This document shows, piece after piece, positions 30,102-39,178 of a DNA stretch of 64,000 bases. Both the position numbers and the translations under genes were made by a program. The notes below the pieces were generated by a model that had not been told where the DNA came from, did no database searches, and was given only the letters and a program-made list of their open reading frames with translations. The DNA comes from Marivita hallyeonensis (GTDB lineage Bacteria > Pseudomonadota > Alphaproteobacteria > Rhodobacterales > Rhodobacteraceae), in assembly GCF_900129875.1 (NCBI RefSeq), contig NZ_FQXC01000001.1, forward strand, positions 620,001 to 684,000, written 5' to 3'. Numbering within the stretch: the stretch's first letter is position 1; each line of letters starts with the position of its first letter.

Positions 30102-31151
30102 TCACCGAACGCCGGATCCAACCGCATCCGCAACGGTTCCGAAGCCGTCTCTCGCCAGTAGCGCGTCGAGGCCACGCGCAATCTCGGGGATCAAACCCAG
30201 ACCGCGATAGACCAGCGCCGAGTAAAGCTGCACAGCCGACGCGCCAGAGCGGATCTTTTCGTAAGCGTCTTCTGCAGAGGCCACGCCGCCGACGCCGATG
30301 ATCGGTAGCTTTCCCTCTGTGTGTTGGTAGAGCTCCCGCAGGACGCGCGTCGATTTCTCGAACAAAGGTCTTCCGGAGAGACCGCCGGTTTCGCTTGCAA
30401 AGCGTGATGTCAGACCGTCCCGGTCGAGCGTGGTATTCGTGGCGATCAGCCCGTCGATCCCGGACGACACAGCAACATCTGCCACATCTGCAATCTCGGC
30501 GTCCGACAAGTCAGGCGCGATCTTGAGAAATATCGGGATCGGCCGCGCTAGGCCCGCCCGACTATTCATGACGCCCGCCAGCAATGCCGCCAGGGCGTCT
30601 TTGCCCTGCAGGTCCCGCAGCTTTTCGGTGTTGGGCGAACTGACGTTGACCGTGGCGAAATCGATGTATGCATCGCAGGTCTCAAGCACCGTTGCGAAAT
30701 CCTGAGCCCGGTTTTCGCTGTCTTTGTTCGCGCCGAGGTTCAGACCAATTACGGCGTCGCGCGGACGGTTTTGCAGTCGCTGCGCAATCGCGTGCATACC
30801 GTCGTTGTTGAAACCAAAGCGGTTGATGACCGCATTGTCCTCGGCCAACCGAAAGAGACGCGGTTTCGGGTTGCCTGGCTGCGGGCGCGGTGTTGCAGCG
30901 CCGACCTCGATAAAGCCAAACCCGGCGCGTGACAGCGGGCGCAGCGCCTCGGCGTTTTTGTCGAACCCGGCCGCTAGACCGATGGGATTGGGCAGGGACA
31001 ATCCAGCAAGCGTCGTGTGCAAGCGCGGACTGGTGACGGTCCCGGTTGTCGGTGCCAGACCGAATTGAAGAGCTCTCAGCGCCAGCCCATGTGCCGTTTC
31101 CGGATCAAACCTGTGCAACAGGCGCAACCCGAGCGTTTCGAGCGCGGTCAT
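30102..31151 (-). CDS. pyrD: Dihydroorotate dehydrogenase (quinone), class 2
   Basis: Membrane-associated FMN enzyme of pyrimidine synthesis, 349 aa. The N-terminal helices ([20 protein letters not shown]) that contact quinone mark class 2. The barrel shows [38 protein letters not shown], the catalytic Ser in [22 protein letters not shown] and IIGVGGVAS. The start at 31151 overlaps the stop of a 57-codon frame by ATGA. Confidence 0.95.
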   Translation of the reverse strand: MTALETLGLRLLHRFDPETAHGLALRALQFGLAPTTGTVTSPRLHTTLAGLSLPNPIGLAAGFDKNAEALRPLSRAGFGFIEVGAATPRPQPGNPKPRLFRLAEDNAVINRFGFNNDGMHAIAQRLQNRPRDAVIGLNLGANKDSENRAQDFATVLETCDAYIDFATVNVSSPNTEKLRDLQGKDALAALLAGVMNSRAGLARPIPIFLKIAPDLSDAEIADVADVAVSSGIDGLIATNTTLDRDGLTSRFASETGGLSGRPLFEKSTRVLRELYQHTEGKLPIIGVGGVASAEDAYEKIRSGASAVQLYSALVYRGLGLIPEIARGLDALLARDGFGTVADAVGSGVR

Positions 31152-31321
31152 TCGGAAATGCCCCCGCGCTCCTGTCTCTCACTGCGTGGCAGGCAAGAAA
31201 GTCCCACGGCGGCTTTGCGAAAGACTGGGTCGGTTCCTATCGCCAGAAACGCGGGGGCGTGAGCGCCCGACAGGTTCTTGAACGCCTCGGACTGGGTGCG
31301 TGTTGGATCGACATGCGTCAT
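31148..31321 (-). CDS. Small ORF bridging the DUF952 gene and pyrD
   Basis: A 57-codon frame whose ATG (31321) overlaps the stop of the DUF952 gene as ATGA and whose stop overlaps the pyrD start as ATGA. The predicted product begins [19 protein letters not shown] and contains [21 protein letters not shown] do not recognise it. The double four-base overlap is the only strong argument for translation; it may be a real small protein or a coupling frame that feeds ribosomes to pyrD. Confidence 0.5.
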   Translation of the reverse strand: MTHVDPTRTQSEAFKNLSGAHAPAFLAIGTDPVFRKAAVGLSCLPRSERQERGGISE

Positions 31322-31653
31322 ACAACGTCTTCCGGGAACACATGTTGCCCACCCGACAGCGGCAAAGGTTTCGCCCAAACCATCTCGGACAGCCTCAACG
31401 GACCGTACAGATGGGGGAACAACGCGCCGCCCCGCGACGGTTCCCACCGAAGGTCTCCGGTCATCGTTTCTTCGTCATAAGCCAGCACCATCAGACCGTT
31501 GGTTCCGGTAAAATGCTTGGCTGCGGTTTCGCGAACCTGCGCGGCGGTGGAGAAGTGGACATAGCCGTCAGCGACGTCAACCGGCGCACCGGGCGTCTCG
31601 CCCGCCGCTTGCAGGGCAGCCCACTCATCGGCGCGAAGAATTTTGTAGATCAT
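31318..31653 (-). CDS. DUF952 family protein
   Basis: A 111-residue cytosolic protein starting MIYKILRADEWAALQAAGET. DGYVHFSTAAQVRETAAKHF, LMVLAYDEE and FPHLYGPLRLSEMV are typical of DUF952, an RNase-barnase-like or ADP-ribosyl-like small fold of unknown role. First gene of the unit with the small frame and pyrD; divergent from the 5'-nucleotidase gene across 127 bp. Confidence 0.9.
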   Translation of the reverse strand: MIYKILRADEWAALQAAGETPGAPVDVADGYVHFSTAAQVRETAAKHFTGTNGLMVLAYDEETMTGDLRWEPSRGGALFPHLYGPLRLSEMVWAKPLPLSGGQHVFPEDVV

Positions 31654-31780
31654 GCCTGCGCGTGTGCCGTTCTCTTCAGCTGACGTCAAGTCGCGGGGCG
31701 TCAGACTGCAATCTCTTTTGACTCCCTTCGCGCCGCATTGCACGATTGGCCCATAACAATATTCGACAGAGAGGACTCCC

Positions 31781-33361
31781 ATGTCTTACCGACTTCTTAC
31801 CAGCGCTGCGGCTCTCGCGCTGACAGCTACGGTGGCGCAGGCCGAATTTTCGCTGCACATCGTTCATATCAACGACCTGCACAGCCGTATCGAACCGATC
31901 AGCCGTTTCAACTCAACCTGTTCGAGCGAAGACAACGCTGAAGGCAAATGCTTCGGCGGCGTCGCGCGCGTGAAGACGATGATCGACCAGCTGCGCTCTG
32001 AACTCGACGGCGAGAACTACCTCGTCATCGACGCAGGCGACCAGTTCCAGGGATCGCTGTTCTTCATGACCTATTCGGGCGCCGTGGCGGCCGAGATGAT
32101 GAACGAGATCGGCTTCGACCTGATGGCTGTGGGCAACCACGAATTCAACCTTGGCGACGGTGCCTTGGCGGCATTTATCGACACGGTGAACCACCCGGTT
32201 GTGTCCGGAAACCTGAACGTAAGCGGCTCGAACGAGCTGGCGAGCAAGGTCGGCGATACGCTCATCCTTGAACGCGGCGGCGAACGCATTGGCATCGTCT
32301 CGGCCTTGGCGACTGACACGCGCGAGCTGTCGTCGCCATCCGAGGCGATTGTCTTCAACGACGAGATCGAGGCGCTGCGCGAGGACGTGGCCGCGCTGCA
32401 GGCAGACGGCGTCGACAAGATCATCGCCGTGACCCATGTGGGCTACAATCTGGACCAGCGCATCGCGGCAGAGGTCGAGGGCATCGACGCGGTGATCGGC
32501 GGGCACAGCCATACGTACCTGTCGTCATCCGACCCGGACCGGGCCGGGCCGTACCCGACGATGGTCAGTCAGGGCGATGCGCTTGTGCCGGTGGTGCAGG
32601 CAGGCGCGTTTTCGAAATATGTGGGACATCTCGAACTGACCTTCGACGACGCTGGCAACGTGACCTACGCCGAGGGCGACACGATCCTGCTCGATGCCTC
32701 CGTGGCCGAGGATGAGGCCATCGTTGCGCGCGTGGCCGAGCTTGGTGCGCCGATCGAGGAAATGAAAAACCGCATCGTCGCCGAGGCCGCCGAGATGATC
32801 GAAGGCGACCGGTCTGTCTGCCGTGCCGTCGAATGCCCGATGGGCAATCTGGTGGCCGATGCCATGCTGGACCGTGTCGCCGATCAGGGCGTGGAGATTG
32901 CGATCCAGAATGGGGGCGGTCTGCGCGCGTCCATTGATGCGGGCGAAATCTCGATGGGTGAAGTGCTGACTGTTCTGCCCTTCCAGAACACGCTGTCGAC
33001 CTTCCAGGTCACCGGTGAGACGATCCTCGCCGCACTTGAGAACGGTGTGAGCCAGGTCGAAGATGGCGCAGGCCGCTTTCCACAGGTTGCGGGCATGAGC
33101 TTTAATGCGGATCTGAGCGCAGAACCCGGCAGTCGCATCTCTGATGTCATGGTGGGGGGCGAACCGCTTGATTTGGAGCGGACCTACAGCCTCGTATCGA
33201 ACAACTTCGTGCGCAATGGCGGCGATGGTTATTCGATGTTCCGTGATGCGATGAACGCCTACGACTTCGGCCCCGATCTGGCGGACGTGACGGCGGAATA
33301 CCTTGCGGCAAACGCGCCGTACCAGCCTTATACCGATGGCCGGATAACGGTGAACCAATAA
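31781..33361 (+). CDS. Secreted bifunctional metallophosphatase/5'-nucleotidase
   Basis: Periplasmic nucleotide hydrolase of the UshA type, 526 aa. A Sec signal peptide (MSYRLLTSAAALALTATVAQ, cleavage near AQA-EF) is followed by the metal-binding motifs HINDLHSRIE, DAGDQFQGS, GNHEFNLGD and GGHSHTYLS, then the C-terminal nucleotidase domain with QNGGGLRASI and VSNNFVRNGGDGYSMF. Likely releases phosphate and nucleosides, which the nucleoside transporter at the left edge could import. Related in fold to SoxB in this window. A hairpin follows the stop. Confidence 0.93.
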   Translation: MSYRLLTSAAALALTATVAQAEFSLHIVHINDLHSRIEPISRFNSTCSSEDNAEGKCFGGVARVKTMIDQLRSELDGENYLVIDAGDQFQGSLFFMTYSGAVAAEMMNEIGFDLMAVGNHEFNLGDGALAAFIDTVNHPVVSGNLNVSGSNELASKVGDTLILERGGERIGIVSALATDTRELSSPSEAIVFNDEIEALREDVAALQADGVDKIIAVTHVGYNLDQRIAAEVEGIDAVIGGHSHTYLSSSDPDRAGPYPTMVSQGDALVPVVQAGAFSKYVGHLELTFDDAGNVTYAEGDTILLDASVAEDEAIVARVAELGAPIEEMKNRIVAEAAEMIEGDRSVCRAVECPMGNLVADAMLDRVADQGVEIAIQNGGGLRASIDAGEISMGEVLTVLPFQNTLSTFQVTGETILAALENGVSQVEDGAGRFPQVAGMSFNADLSAEPGSRISDVMVGGEPLDLERTYSLVSNNFVRNGGDGYSMFRDAMNAYDFGPDLADVTAEYLAANAPYQPYTDGRITVNQ

Positions 33362-33372
33362 TCCGTGGTCAA

Positions 33373-33392
33373 GGCCGGGCGACGGTCCGGCC
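33373..33392. terminator. Bidirectional hairpin between 5'-nucleotidase and flavodoxin genes
   Basis: GGCCGGGC-GACG-GTCCGGCC, an 8-bp stem with one G-T pair, sits between two convergent stops; its last base is part of the flavodoxin stop codon. It resembles the hairpin at 50345-50362 and is likewise followed by CCTAC, but has no long T-run. Confidence 0.55.
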
Positions 33393-33949
33393 TACCTTCC
33401 CTTTGCCCACCGCAAAGCCACTTCTTCGACCCGCGCGCCAAACCGGCGCGCGGTTTCCACGTCGGGCGGATCGATCAAGAGAGATTTTTCACGCGACGAG
33501 GTCGCCATCAGCCCCAGCCATCCTCCATCCCGATTGATACCCGGCTTGCTCTCGTCCACCTGGGCCCCGATCTCGCTTTGACCCACCCAGATCATTCCCA
33601 TCTGCGCCGCATAAATCGCCACACGCGTGAGCGCAGACAACTTGTCACCCAAGCCGTAGGCCCCAATCGTAAACCCGCCAGCGAGATTGTTCTGCCAGTC
33701 CTGCGTCACCCAGCGCTCCGCGGCGTCTTCCAGAAACAGATCGGATTGCGCCGCCGTGGACCCCTTATAGGTTGGCGCGCCAAAGAGGATCGCCTCGGCA
33801 GCGTCCAGCGAAGCCCAATCGGTGTCCGACATCGTTCGAATGTCGATCAACCGCGCCTGACCGTCGGTAATGCCTTCGGCAATCGCCGCAGCAAGACGTG
33901 CCGTGTGTCCGGCGCCAGTGAAATAGGCAAGACAAATCAAAGCGCTCAT
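33392..33949 (-). CDS. Flavodoxin family protein (NADPH-dependent FMN reductase-like)
   Basis: A 185-residue FMN-binding flavodoxin-fold protein starting MSALICLAYFTGAGHTARLA. The phosphate loop is YFTGAGHTARLA (residues 9-20), followed by AILFGAPTYKGSTAAQ and the FTIGAYGLGDKLSALTR strand-loop, a WrbA-like arrangement. Probably a quinone or flavin reductase. Start at 33949; divergent from the SRAP gene with 74 bp between. Confidence 0.85.
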   Translation of the reverse strand: MSALICLAYFTGAGHTARLAAAIAEGITDGQARLIDIRTMSDTDWASLDAAEAILFGAPTYKGSTAAQSDLFLEDAAERWVTQDWQNNLAGGFTIGAYGLGDKLSALTRVAIYAAQMGMIWVGQSEIGAQVDESKPGINRDGGWLGLMATSSREKSLLIDPPDVETARRFGARVEEVALRWAKGR

Positions 33950-34023
33950 GCCATCAACCTGCGGTCCCGGTCCCTGAAAGGCAAGACGCTTGCGGGCGCG
34001 TACAGGCCCGTTACTCTGACGCC

Positions 34024-34689
34024 ATGTGCGGACGATTTGCCCTGACCCTTCCACCGGACGCGATGGCGCAGCTTTTTGCGGCGGTGCCGTCGAACGATCT
34101 GCCTGCGGTTCCGAACTTCAACATCTGCCCGACAAACCAGGTTCACGCGGTGCACGTGCTGGACGGGCAACGTCGGCTCGTTGCCATGCGATGGGGCTTC
34201 CTGCCGCATTGGTATAAGGCAGAGAATGGCGGGCCACTCTTGATCAATGCGCGCGCTGAAACGATTGCGGAGAAGCCTGCCTTCAAGGCGGCCTGTCGGG
34301 AGCGACGCTGCCTAATCCCTGCGACGGGGTTCTACGAATGGACCAAGGATGCCGAGGGCAATCGCCTCCCGTGGTACATCCATCCGGCCAAGGAAGACAC
34401 CTTTGCCTTCGCCGCGGTTTGGCAAGACTGGGAACGTGATGGCGTCGCGCATCGGACCTGTGTGATTGTCACCTGCGCGGCCAATGAGGCCATGTCGACC
34501 ATCCATCACCGCCAACCGGTGACACTGGCTGAGAAAGACTGGGCGCTCTGGCTGGGTGAAGAGGGGCACGGAGCCGCGAAACTGATGACCGCCGCGCCCG
34601 AAGACGCGTTGGTGTTTCATCGGGTCGACCCGAGGGTCAACTCCAACCGCGCTTCTGGCCCGGAGCTGATCACACCCATCGCCGCCTGA
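34024..34689 (+). CDS. yedK: SOS response-associated peptidase, HMCES/YedK family
   Basis: SRAP domain protein of 221 aa that shields abasic sites in single-stranded DNA by cross-linking through Cys2. The protein starts MCGRFALT, so Cys2 is exposed after Met removal. Other catalytic residues are visible: Asn and Glu in INARAETIAEKPAFK, the RRCLIPATGFYEW motif, and the His in MSTIHHRQPV. No SOS box was recognised upstream. Stand-alone gene. Confidence 0.93.
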   Translation: MCGRFALTLPPDAMAQLFAAVPSNDLPAVPNFNICPTNQVHAVHVLDGQRRLVAMRWGFLPHWYKAENGGPLLINARAETIAEKPAFKAACRERRCLIPATGFYEWTKDAEGNRLPWYIHPAKEDTFAFAAVWQDWERDGVAHRTCVIVTCAANEAMSTIHHRQPVTLAEKDWALWLGEEGHGAAKLMTAAPEDALVFHRVDPRVNSNRASGPELITPIAA

Positions 34690-34750
34690 CCGGTCTTCCC
34701 CGCGCGCGGACTTGGCGCTAGACCAAGAACAGCACGCGCGGAGGATCCCC

Positions 34751-36136
34751 ATGAGCACACCCCAGATCGACGCCACCATCGCCGCCTTGCGCGAGTTGCT
34801 CGGTGACCGATTGTCAACGGGCGACAGCGTGCTTGACCAGCACAGCCATGACGAGGCCTATACGACACCTGCACGCCCGGATGCGGTGGCATTCCCGGAA
34901 ACGACCGAAGAAGTGTCCGCCATCCTGCGCACCTGCGCACAGCACAAATGCCCGGTCATCCCCTACGGTATCGGGTCCTCGCTCGAAGGCCATGTGGTTC
35001 CGCTGCATGGCGGCATCACCATCGACACATCCCGCATGAACACCGTGCTCGAGATCCACGAGAGCGACCTTGATGCGGTGGTCGAACCGGGTGTGACGCG
35101 GACTCAGCTGAATGACGCCTTGCGCGCCACTGGTCTGATGTTCACCGTCGACCCGGGGGCCGACGCCACGCTGGGCGGCATGGCGGCGACGCGCGCCTCG
35201 GGCACCAACACGGTGCGATACGGGACGATGGCGGACAACGTTCTGGCGCTGGAGGTGGTGCTGCCCGATGGCCAGATCATCCACACCGGCAGCCGCGCGC
35301 GGAAGTCCTCCACCGGCTATGACCTGACCCATCTCTTCGTCGGCTCCGAAGGCACGCTGGGGATCATCACGAAGCTCACGGTCAAGCTTTACGGCCAGCC
35401 CGAGAAAATCGCCGCTGCCACTTGCGCCTTCCCGGATATCGCCTCCGCCGTCGATACGGTGATCCTCGCCATCCAGATGGGTCTGCCGATGGCGCGGATT
35501 GAGCTCTTGGACGAGGTGCAGATGCGCGGCATGAACATCTACAACCCTGACCTGCAACTGCCCGAGGCACCGCATCTTTTCCTCGAATTCCACGGCACTG
35601 AGGCGGGCGTGGAAGAGCAGGTCGAAAGCTTTGGCGAGATTGCGCGCGAGCATGGTGGTTCAGACTTCCAGTGGGCCACTCGGACAGAAGATCGCAACCG
35701 GCTCTGGCAAGCGCGCCACAACGCGTACTATGCGGGCAAGGCACTGCGGAAAGGGTGCGAAGGCGTGGTCACCGATTGCTGCGTGCCGATCTCGGCCTTG
35801 GCGGACTGCATTGCGGAAACCAAGGGTTTGATCGCCGCCTCCGGCCTCATAGCGCCATTGGTTGGCCATGTGGGTGACGGCAATTTCCATCTGCTTATCC
35901 TGATCGATCCGGCGGACCCGTCAGAAGCCGAGCGTGCCAAAGCTCTGGCAGCAGAGGTCAACGAGTTGTCCCTCAAGTTCGGCGGCACGGTCAGCGGCGA
36001 GCACGGCGTGGGCCTTGGCAAACGCAAGTACCTCCCACAGGAACACGGCGCCGCTTACGCGCTGATGGGCACACTCAAGAAGGCCATCGATCCCGACAAC
36101 ATCATGAACCCAGGGAAGCTGGTGACGCTGAACTGA
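34751..36136 (+). CDS. FAD-linked oxidase, GlcD/D-lactate dehydrogenase type
   Basis: A 461-residue flavoprotein of the VAO/GlcD family oxidising D-2-hydroxy acids (glycolate or D-lactate). The PCMH-type FAD domain includes VIPYGIGSSLEGHVVPL, VDPGADATLGGMAATRASG and FVGSEGTLGIIT. The FAD-oxidase C-terminal domain has VGHVGDGNFHLLI and the end GGTVSGEHGVGLGKRKYL. GGAGG precedes the ATG at 34751. GlcE and GlcF partners are absent, which favours a single-subunit cytochrome-linked D-lactate dehydrogenase. Confidence 0.9.
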   Translation: MSTPQIDATIAALRELLGDRLSTGDSVLDQHSHDEAYTTPARPDAVAFPETTEEVSAILRTCAQHKCPVIPYGIGSSLEGHVVPLHGGITIDTSRMNTVLEIHESDLDAVVEPGVTRTQLNDALRATGLMFTVDPGADATLGGMAATRASGTNTVRYGTMADNVLALEVVLPDGQIIHTGSRARKSSTGYDLTHLFVGSEGTLGIITKLTVKLYGQPEKIAAATCAFPDIASAVDTVILAIQMGLPMARIELLDEVQMRGMNIYNPDLQLPEAPHLFLEFHGTEAGVEEQVESFGEIAREHGGSDFQWATRTEDRNRLWQARHNAYYAGKALRKGCEGVVTDCCVPISALADCIAETKGLIAASGLIAPLVGHVGDGNFHLLILIDPADPSEAERAKALAAEVNELSLKFGGTVSGEHGVGLGKRKYLPQEHGAAYALMGTLKKAIDPDNIMNPGKLVTLN

Positions 36137-36855
36137 GGGTTGACGCAATTCTGGGCATCCCCGGAACAGCCCTACGTCAACTTTGGCAACGGTATTCAAG
36201 GGGTGAAAGGTCCACGATTACTTCGCAAAGTTGTGTCGGCATCGAGCCTCAAAAAGTTGGGACCGATACGTAAAGAAATTACGTTTGAAAGATGAATGGT
36301 CAGTCTTCTAAGACTTTTTCTTTCGATATCTCAGATGACCCACCCGCTTAACGGTCCAAGCGGCGATTAGGACCTGATTGATCTCTTTCGGTGCCGCCGC
36401 GTAATAAAGCTGCACGCTTCGCGAGTTAGATAAAACGTAAGGTTGCGACTGGGTAGCAACTTCCTGTTCTATCCTGCGATCCGGTTCACGGTTCGAGGAT
36501 CGAGTTTTCTATAGTTTTACAATGCATTGCGCTGTGGAGAGCTTTTTGACACGCCACCGTGTAAACGACACCGCGCTGTTTATTGGAAGACGCGAATATT
36601 GGACTGACGCCGGACAAAGCCGTGAAGCACATTTCTTTTACGAGCTGTTCAGGCGTTTTTGCCAGCTGCGAGCAACACTTGTACTGTTTGGTCTTGCCCC
36701 AAAAAACAACGTTCACCAAGTAAAGCAGTATCTCAAGGGCACCGCGCTACGATCATGCGGACGTTACTTGCGATATTTTCCTTTTGTGACACCTACATAA
36801 AAAGTATCGCGTCACCATAGACTTTTCCAAAATTCAAAACAGAGAAGACGGGACG
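36137..36855. other. Low-GC intergenic stretch with possible decayed coding sequence
   Basis: About 720 bp, visibly poorer in GC than the flanks, with no convincing gene. A minus-strand frame without a start codon runs from about 36500 to a TAG near 36328 and reads protein-like sequence (QLYYAAAPKEINQVLIAAW) of about 60 codons. A 92-codon plus-strand frame (36522-36800) and an overlapping 77-codon minus-strand frame also exist; neither has a clear ribosome site or recognisable motif. May be a decayed or acquired remnant; the 3' end probably holds the promoter of 36856. Confidence 0.4.
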
Positions 36856-37491
36856 ATGATCGAGGCTTCTGAGGTTGAGCGCTTTTTCACGCGGTCTGAT
36901 GGGTCGTATTTGTTTGCGCGATGGGGGCGGCCGATTGCGCCGATCGTGTTCGGGGTGGAAGACAGCACCCTGTCGGTGGTGAAGGGCGCGTTCGAAGCCG
37001 TTTGCGCGATGGTCGGGCATCAGATGGCCGAGACGGACCCGGAATTGGGGGCCAACGTCATGGTGTTCTTCTTCCGGGAGTGGTCCGAGCTTCTGGACGT
37101 GCCGGATCTGGACCGGTTGATCGATGGGTTGGCGCCTCTGGTGGCCCGGCTCTCTGAGGCGGAGGCGAACCAGTACCGTGTGTTCCGGTTCGACGAGGCA
37201 GGTGCGATCAAGGCCTGTTTCGTGTTTCTGCGCATGGATGATGTCTTGTCTGCGATTCCGGCGGAGACACTTGCCTTGAGCCAGGTGGTGCAATCGATGG
37301 TGCTTTGGTCGGACACAGCCTTCACCGATCAGTCACCCTTGGGACAGCTTGATGACGGGCGTGTCGTGTTGCGGCCGGAGATCGGGGCGCTCATGCGCGC
37401 GGCTTATGATCCGGTGATGCCCGCCATGGACACCGATCCAAGCCATGCCCTGCGGGTGGCGGCGCGGATGAAGGTGGCACGGGGGAATTGA
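36856..37491 (+). CDS. Conserved hypothetical protein upstream of ybgC
   Basis: A 211-residue soluble protein starting MIEASEVERFFTRSDGSYLF. It contains RWGRPIAPIVFGVEDSTLSVVKGAFEAV and a central NVMVFFFREWSELLDV stretch. No enzyme motif, signal peptide or membrane helix was seen. The gene is three bases from ybgC on the same strand, so it belongs to the tol-pal transcription unit or its promoter-proximal part. Function unknown. Confidence 0.8.
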   Translation: MIEASEVERFFTRSDGSYLFARWGRPIAPIVFGVEDSTLSVVKGAFEAVCAMVGHQMAETDPELGANVMVFFFREWSELLDVPDLDRLIDGLAPLVARLSEAEANQYRVFRFDEAGAIKACFVFLRMDDVLSAIPAETLALSQVVQSMVLWSDTAFTDQSPLGQLDDGRVVLRPEIGALMRAAYDPVMPAMDTDPSHALRVAARMKVARGN

Positions 37492-37494
37492 GTC

Positions 37495-37884
37495 ATGGTG
37501 CATGAGTTTCCGGTGCGGGTGTATTACGAAGACACCGATATGGGCGGGATTGTGTATTACGCCAATTACTTGCGCTTCATCGAGAGGGCACGGTCCGATT
37601 GGGTGCGGTCGCTCGGCATCGATCAGAATGCCATGCGCGAGCAGGACGGTGTGGTGTTCGTGGTGCGTCGGGTGGAGGCAGACTATTTGCAGCCCGCGAA
37701 ATTCGATGACGCCCTTCTGGTTCGGACAGCCGTCAAGGCCGTGACCGGCGTGCGCCTGATCATGACACAGGAGGTGCTGCGCGACGAGACCGTTCTGTTT
37801 CAGGCCGAAGTCACGATTGTTTGCATTGGCGAAGGCGGTGCGCCCGCGCGGCTTCCGGCGAATATCCGCCGTCAGATGCATTGA
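37495..37884 (+). CDS. ybgC: Tol-Pal associated acyl-CoA thioesterase
   Basis: Hot-dog fold thioesterase of 129 aa, first gene of the conserved tol-pal set. It starts MVHEFPVRVYYEDTDMGGIV with the active-site Asp and the YYEDTDMGGIVYYANYLRF motif characteristic of YbgC/4HBT enzymes, and RARSDWVRSLGI after. Hydrolyses acyl-CoA, possibly in phospholipid metabolism linked to envelope constriction. Confidence 0.95.
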   Translation: MVHEFPVRVYYEDTDMGGIVYYANYLRFIERARSDWVRSLGIDQNAMREQDGVVFVVRRVEADYLQPAKFDDALLVRTAVKAVTGVRLIMTQEVLRDETVLFQAEVTIVCIGEGGAPARLPANIRRQMH

Positions 37885-38000
37885 GCTGCGGCCATTGATG
37901 CGTTCTGACGCCATTGTGTTGGCGTTTCCCCTCACGTTGGGCTATTGAGGGTGATAATCAGAGCCCGAGAAACAGGGCCAACCGGCTAAAGAGCAGGCAG

Positions 38001-38696
38001 ATGGAAGCAGAGACACTTGCGTTGGCGCAGGAGATTGATTTCTCCATGTGGGGGCTTTTTGCGCGTGCCACCCTGACCGTTAAAATCGTCATGATCCTCT
38101 TGGTGATCGCGTCCTTCTGGGCCTGGGCGATCATCATCGAAAAGCTGATGGCGTATCGGAAAGCCCGCGCCGAGGCTGCAGAGTTCGACCGGTCCTTCTG
38201 GTCGGGCGAGCCGCTGGACGAGCTGTTCGACCAGATCGGGCCAGAGCCGGAAGGCCGCGCGAAGAAGGTATTCGCCGCTGGTATGACCGAGTGGCGGCGG
38301 TCGCATCGGGACGATGGCGGGCTGATTGCCGGGGCGCATGCGCGGATCGACCGGTCGATGGACGTTGCGATTCAGAAAGAGGCGGAGGACCTGCAGAAGA
38401 ACCTTGCGGTTCTGGCGACAGTCGGGTCGGTGGCTCCGTTTGTCGGGCTGTTCGGCACCGTTTGGGGGATCATGCACGCCTTTGTCGAAATCGCGCAGCA
38501 GCAGAACACGTCGCTGGTCGTCGTGGCACCGGGGATCGCGGAAGCGCTTCTTGCGACCGGTCTCGGCCTTTTGGCCGCCATTCCGGCGGTGGTGTTCTAC
38601 AACAAGCTTTCCGCAGACAGTGATCGCATCCTTGCCGGGTACGAATCCTTTGCCGACGAATTTTCGACCATTCTCAGTCGCCAGTTGGACAGCTGA
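38001..38696 (+). CDS. tolQ: Tol-Pal system protein TolQ
   Basis: Proton-channel subunit of the TolQR motor, 231 aa. Three membrane segments: about residues 26-46 (VKIVMILLVIASFWAWAII), 133-155 (VAPFVGLFGTVWGIMHAF) and 170-195 (GIAEALLATGLGLLAAIPAVVFYN). The GLFGTVWGI and EALLATGLG motifs are diagnostic of ExbB/TolQ. Followed three bases later by tolR. Confidence 0.96.
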   Translation: MEAETLALAQEIDFSMWGLFARATLTVKIVMILLVIASFWAWAIIIEKLMAYRKARAEAAEFDRSFWSGEPLDELFDQIGPEPEGRAKKVFAAGMTEWRRSHRDDGGLIAGAHARIDRSMDVAIQKEAEDLQKNLAVLATVGSVAPFVGLFGTVWGIMHAFVEIAQQQNTSLVVVAPGIAEALLATGLGLLAAIPAVVFYNKLSADSDRILAGYESFADEFSTILSRQLDS

Positions 38697-38699
38697 GCC

Positions 38700-39170
38700 A
38701 TGGGCGGAGGTGTGGTCAGGCAGAACGGAGGGGGCGGACGCAGGCGGCGCAAGGGCCGCGCCGTGCCGATGTCCGAGATCAATGTCACGCCCTTTGTGGA
38801 CGTGATGATGGTGCTGCTCATCATCTTCATGGTGGCGGCTCCTCTCTTGACCGTTGGTGTGCCGGTGGAACTGCCAAAGACGGCGGCCTCTGCCCTGCCA
38901 TCTGAAACAGAAGAGCCCCTGACGGTGACCATCTCCGCTGACGGCGTCGTTTCGATCCAGAACACCGAAGTGCCGCGCGCAGATCTGGTGCCGCGCCTGC
39001 GCGCGATTGCAGCAGAGCGGTCGGACGACCGGGTGTTCCTGCGGGCCGACGGCGCGGTGACCTATGACGTGGTGGCGCAAGTGATGGGTGCGTTGAACGC
39101 CGGCGGGTTCTCTTCGATCGGTCTGGTGACGGATATCGGCGGCCCGACGCTTGACGGGTCGGATGGCTGA
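38700..39170 (+). CDS. tolR: Tol-Pal system protein TolR
   Basis: ExbD/TolR family, 156 aa. A Gly/Arg-rich N-terminus leads to the hallmark MSEINVTPFVDVMMVLLIIF with the channel Asp, one membrane helix (about 30-52), and a periplasmic domain. Couples proton flow through TolQ to TolA. Starts three bases after tolQ. Confidence 0.96.
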   Translation: MGGGVVRQNGGGGRRRRKGRAVPMSEINVTPFVDVMMVLLIIFMVAAPLLTVGVPVELPKTAASALPSETEEPLTVTISADGVVSIQNTEVPRADLVPRLRAIAAERSDDRVFLRADGAVTYDVVAQVMGALNAGGFSSIGLVTDIGGPTLDGSDG

Positions 39171-39178
39171 GGCGCGGG

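Noticed and set aside
34751-36136. Naming the FAD-linked oxidase glcD
   Set aside because: GlcE and GlcF genes are not adjacent; D-lactate dehydrogenase is equally compatible, so no gene symbol was given.
36522-36800. 92-codon plus-strand frame in the low-GC stretch
   Set aside because: No ribosome site, no known motif, and an overlapping minus-strand frame of similar quality; listed only within the intergenic stretch.
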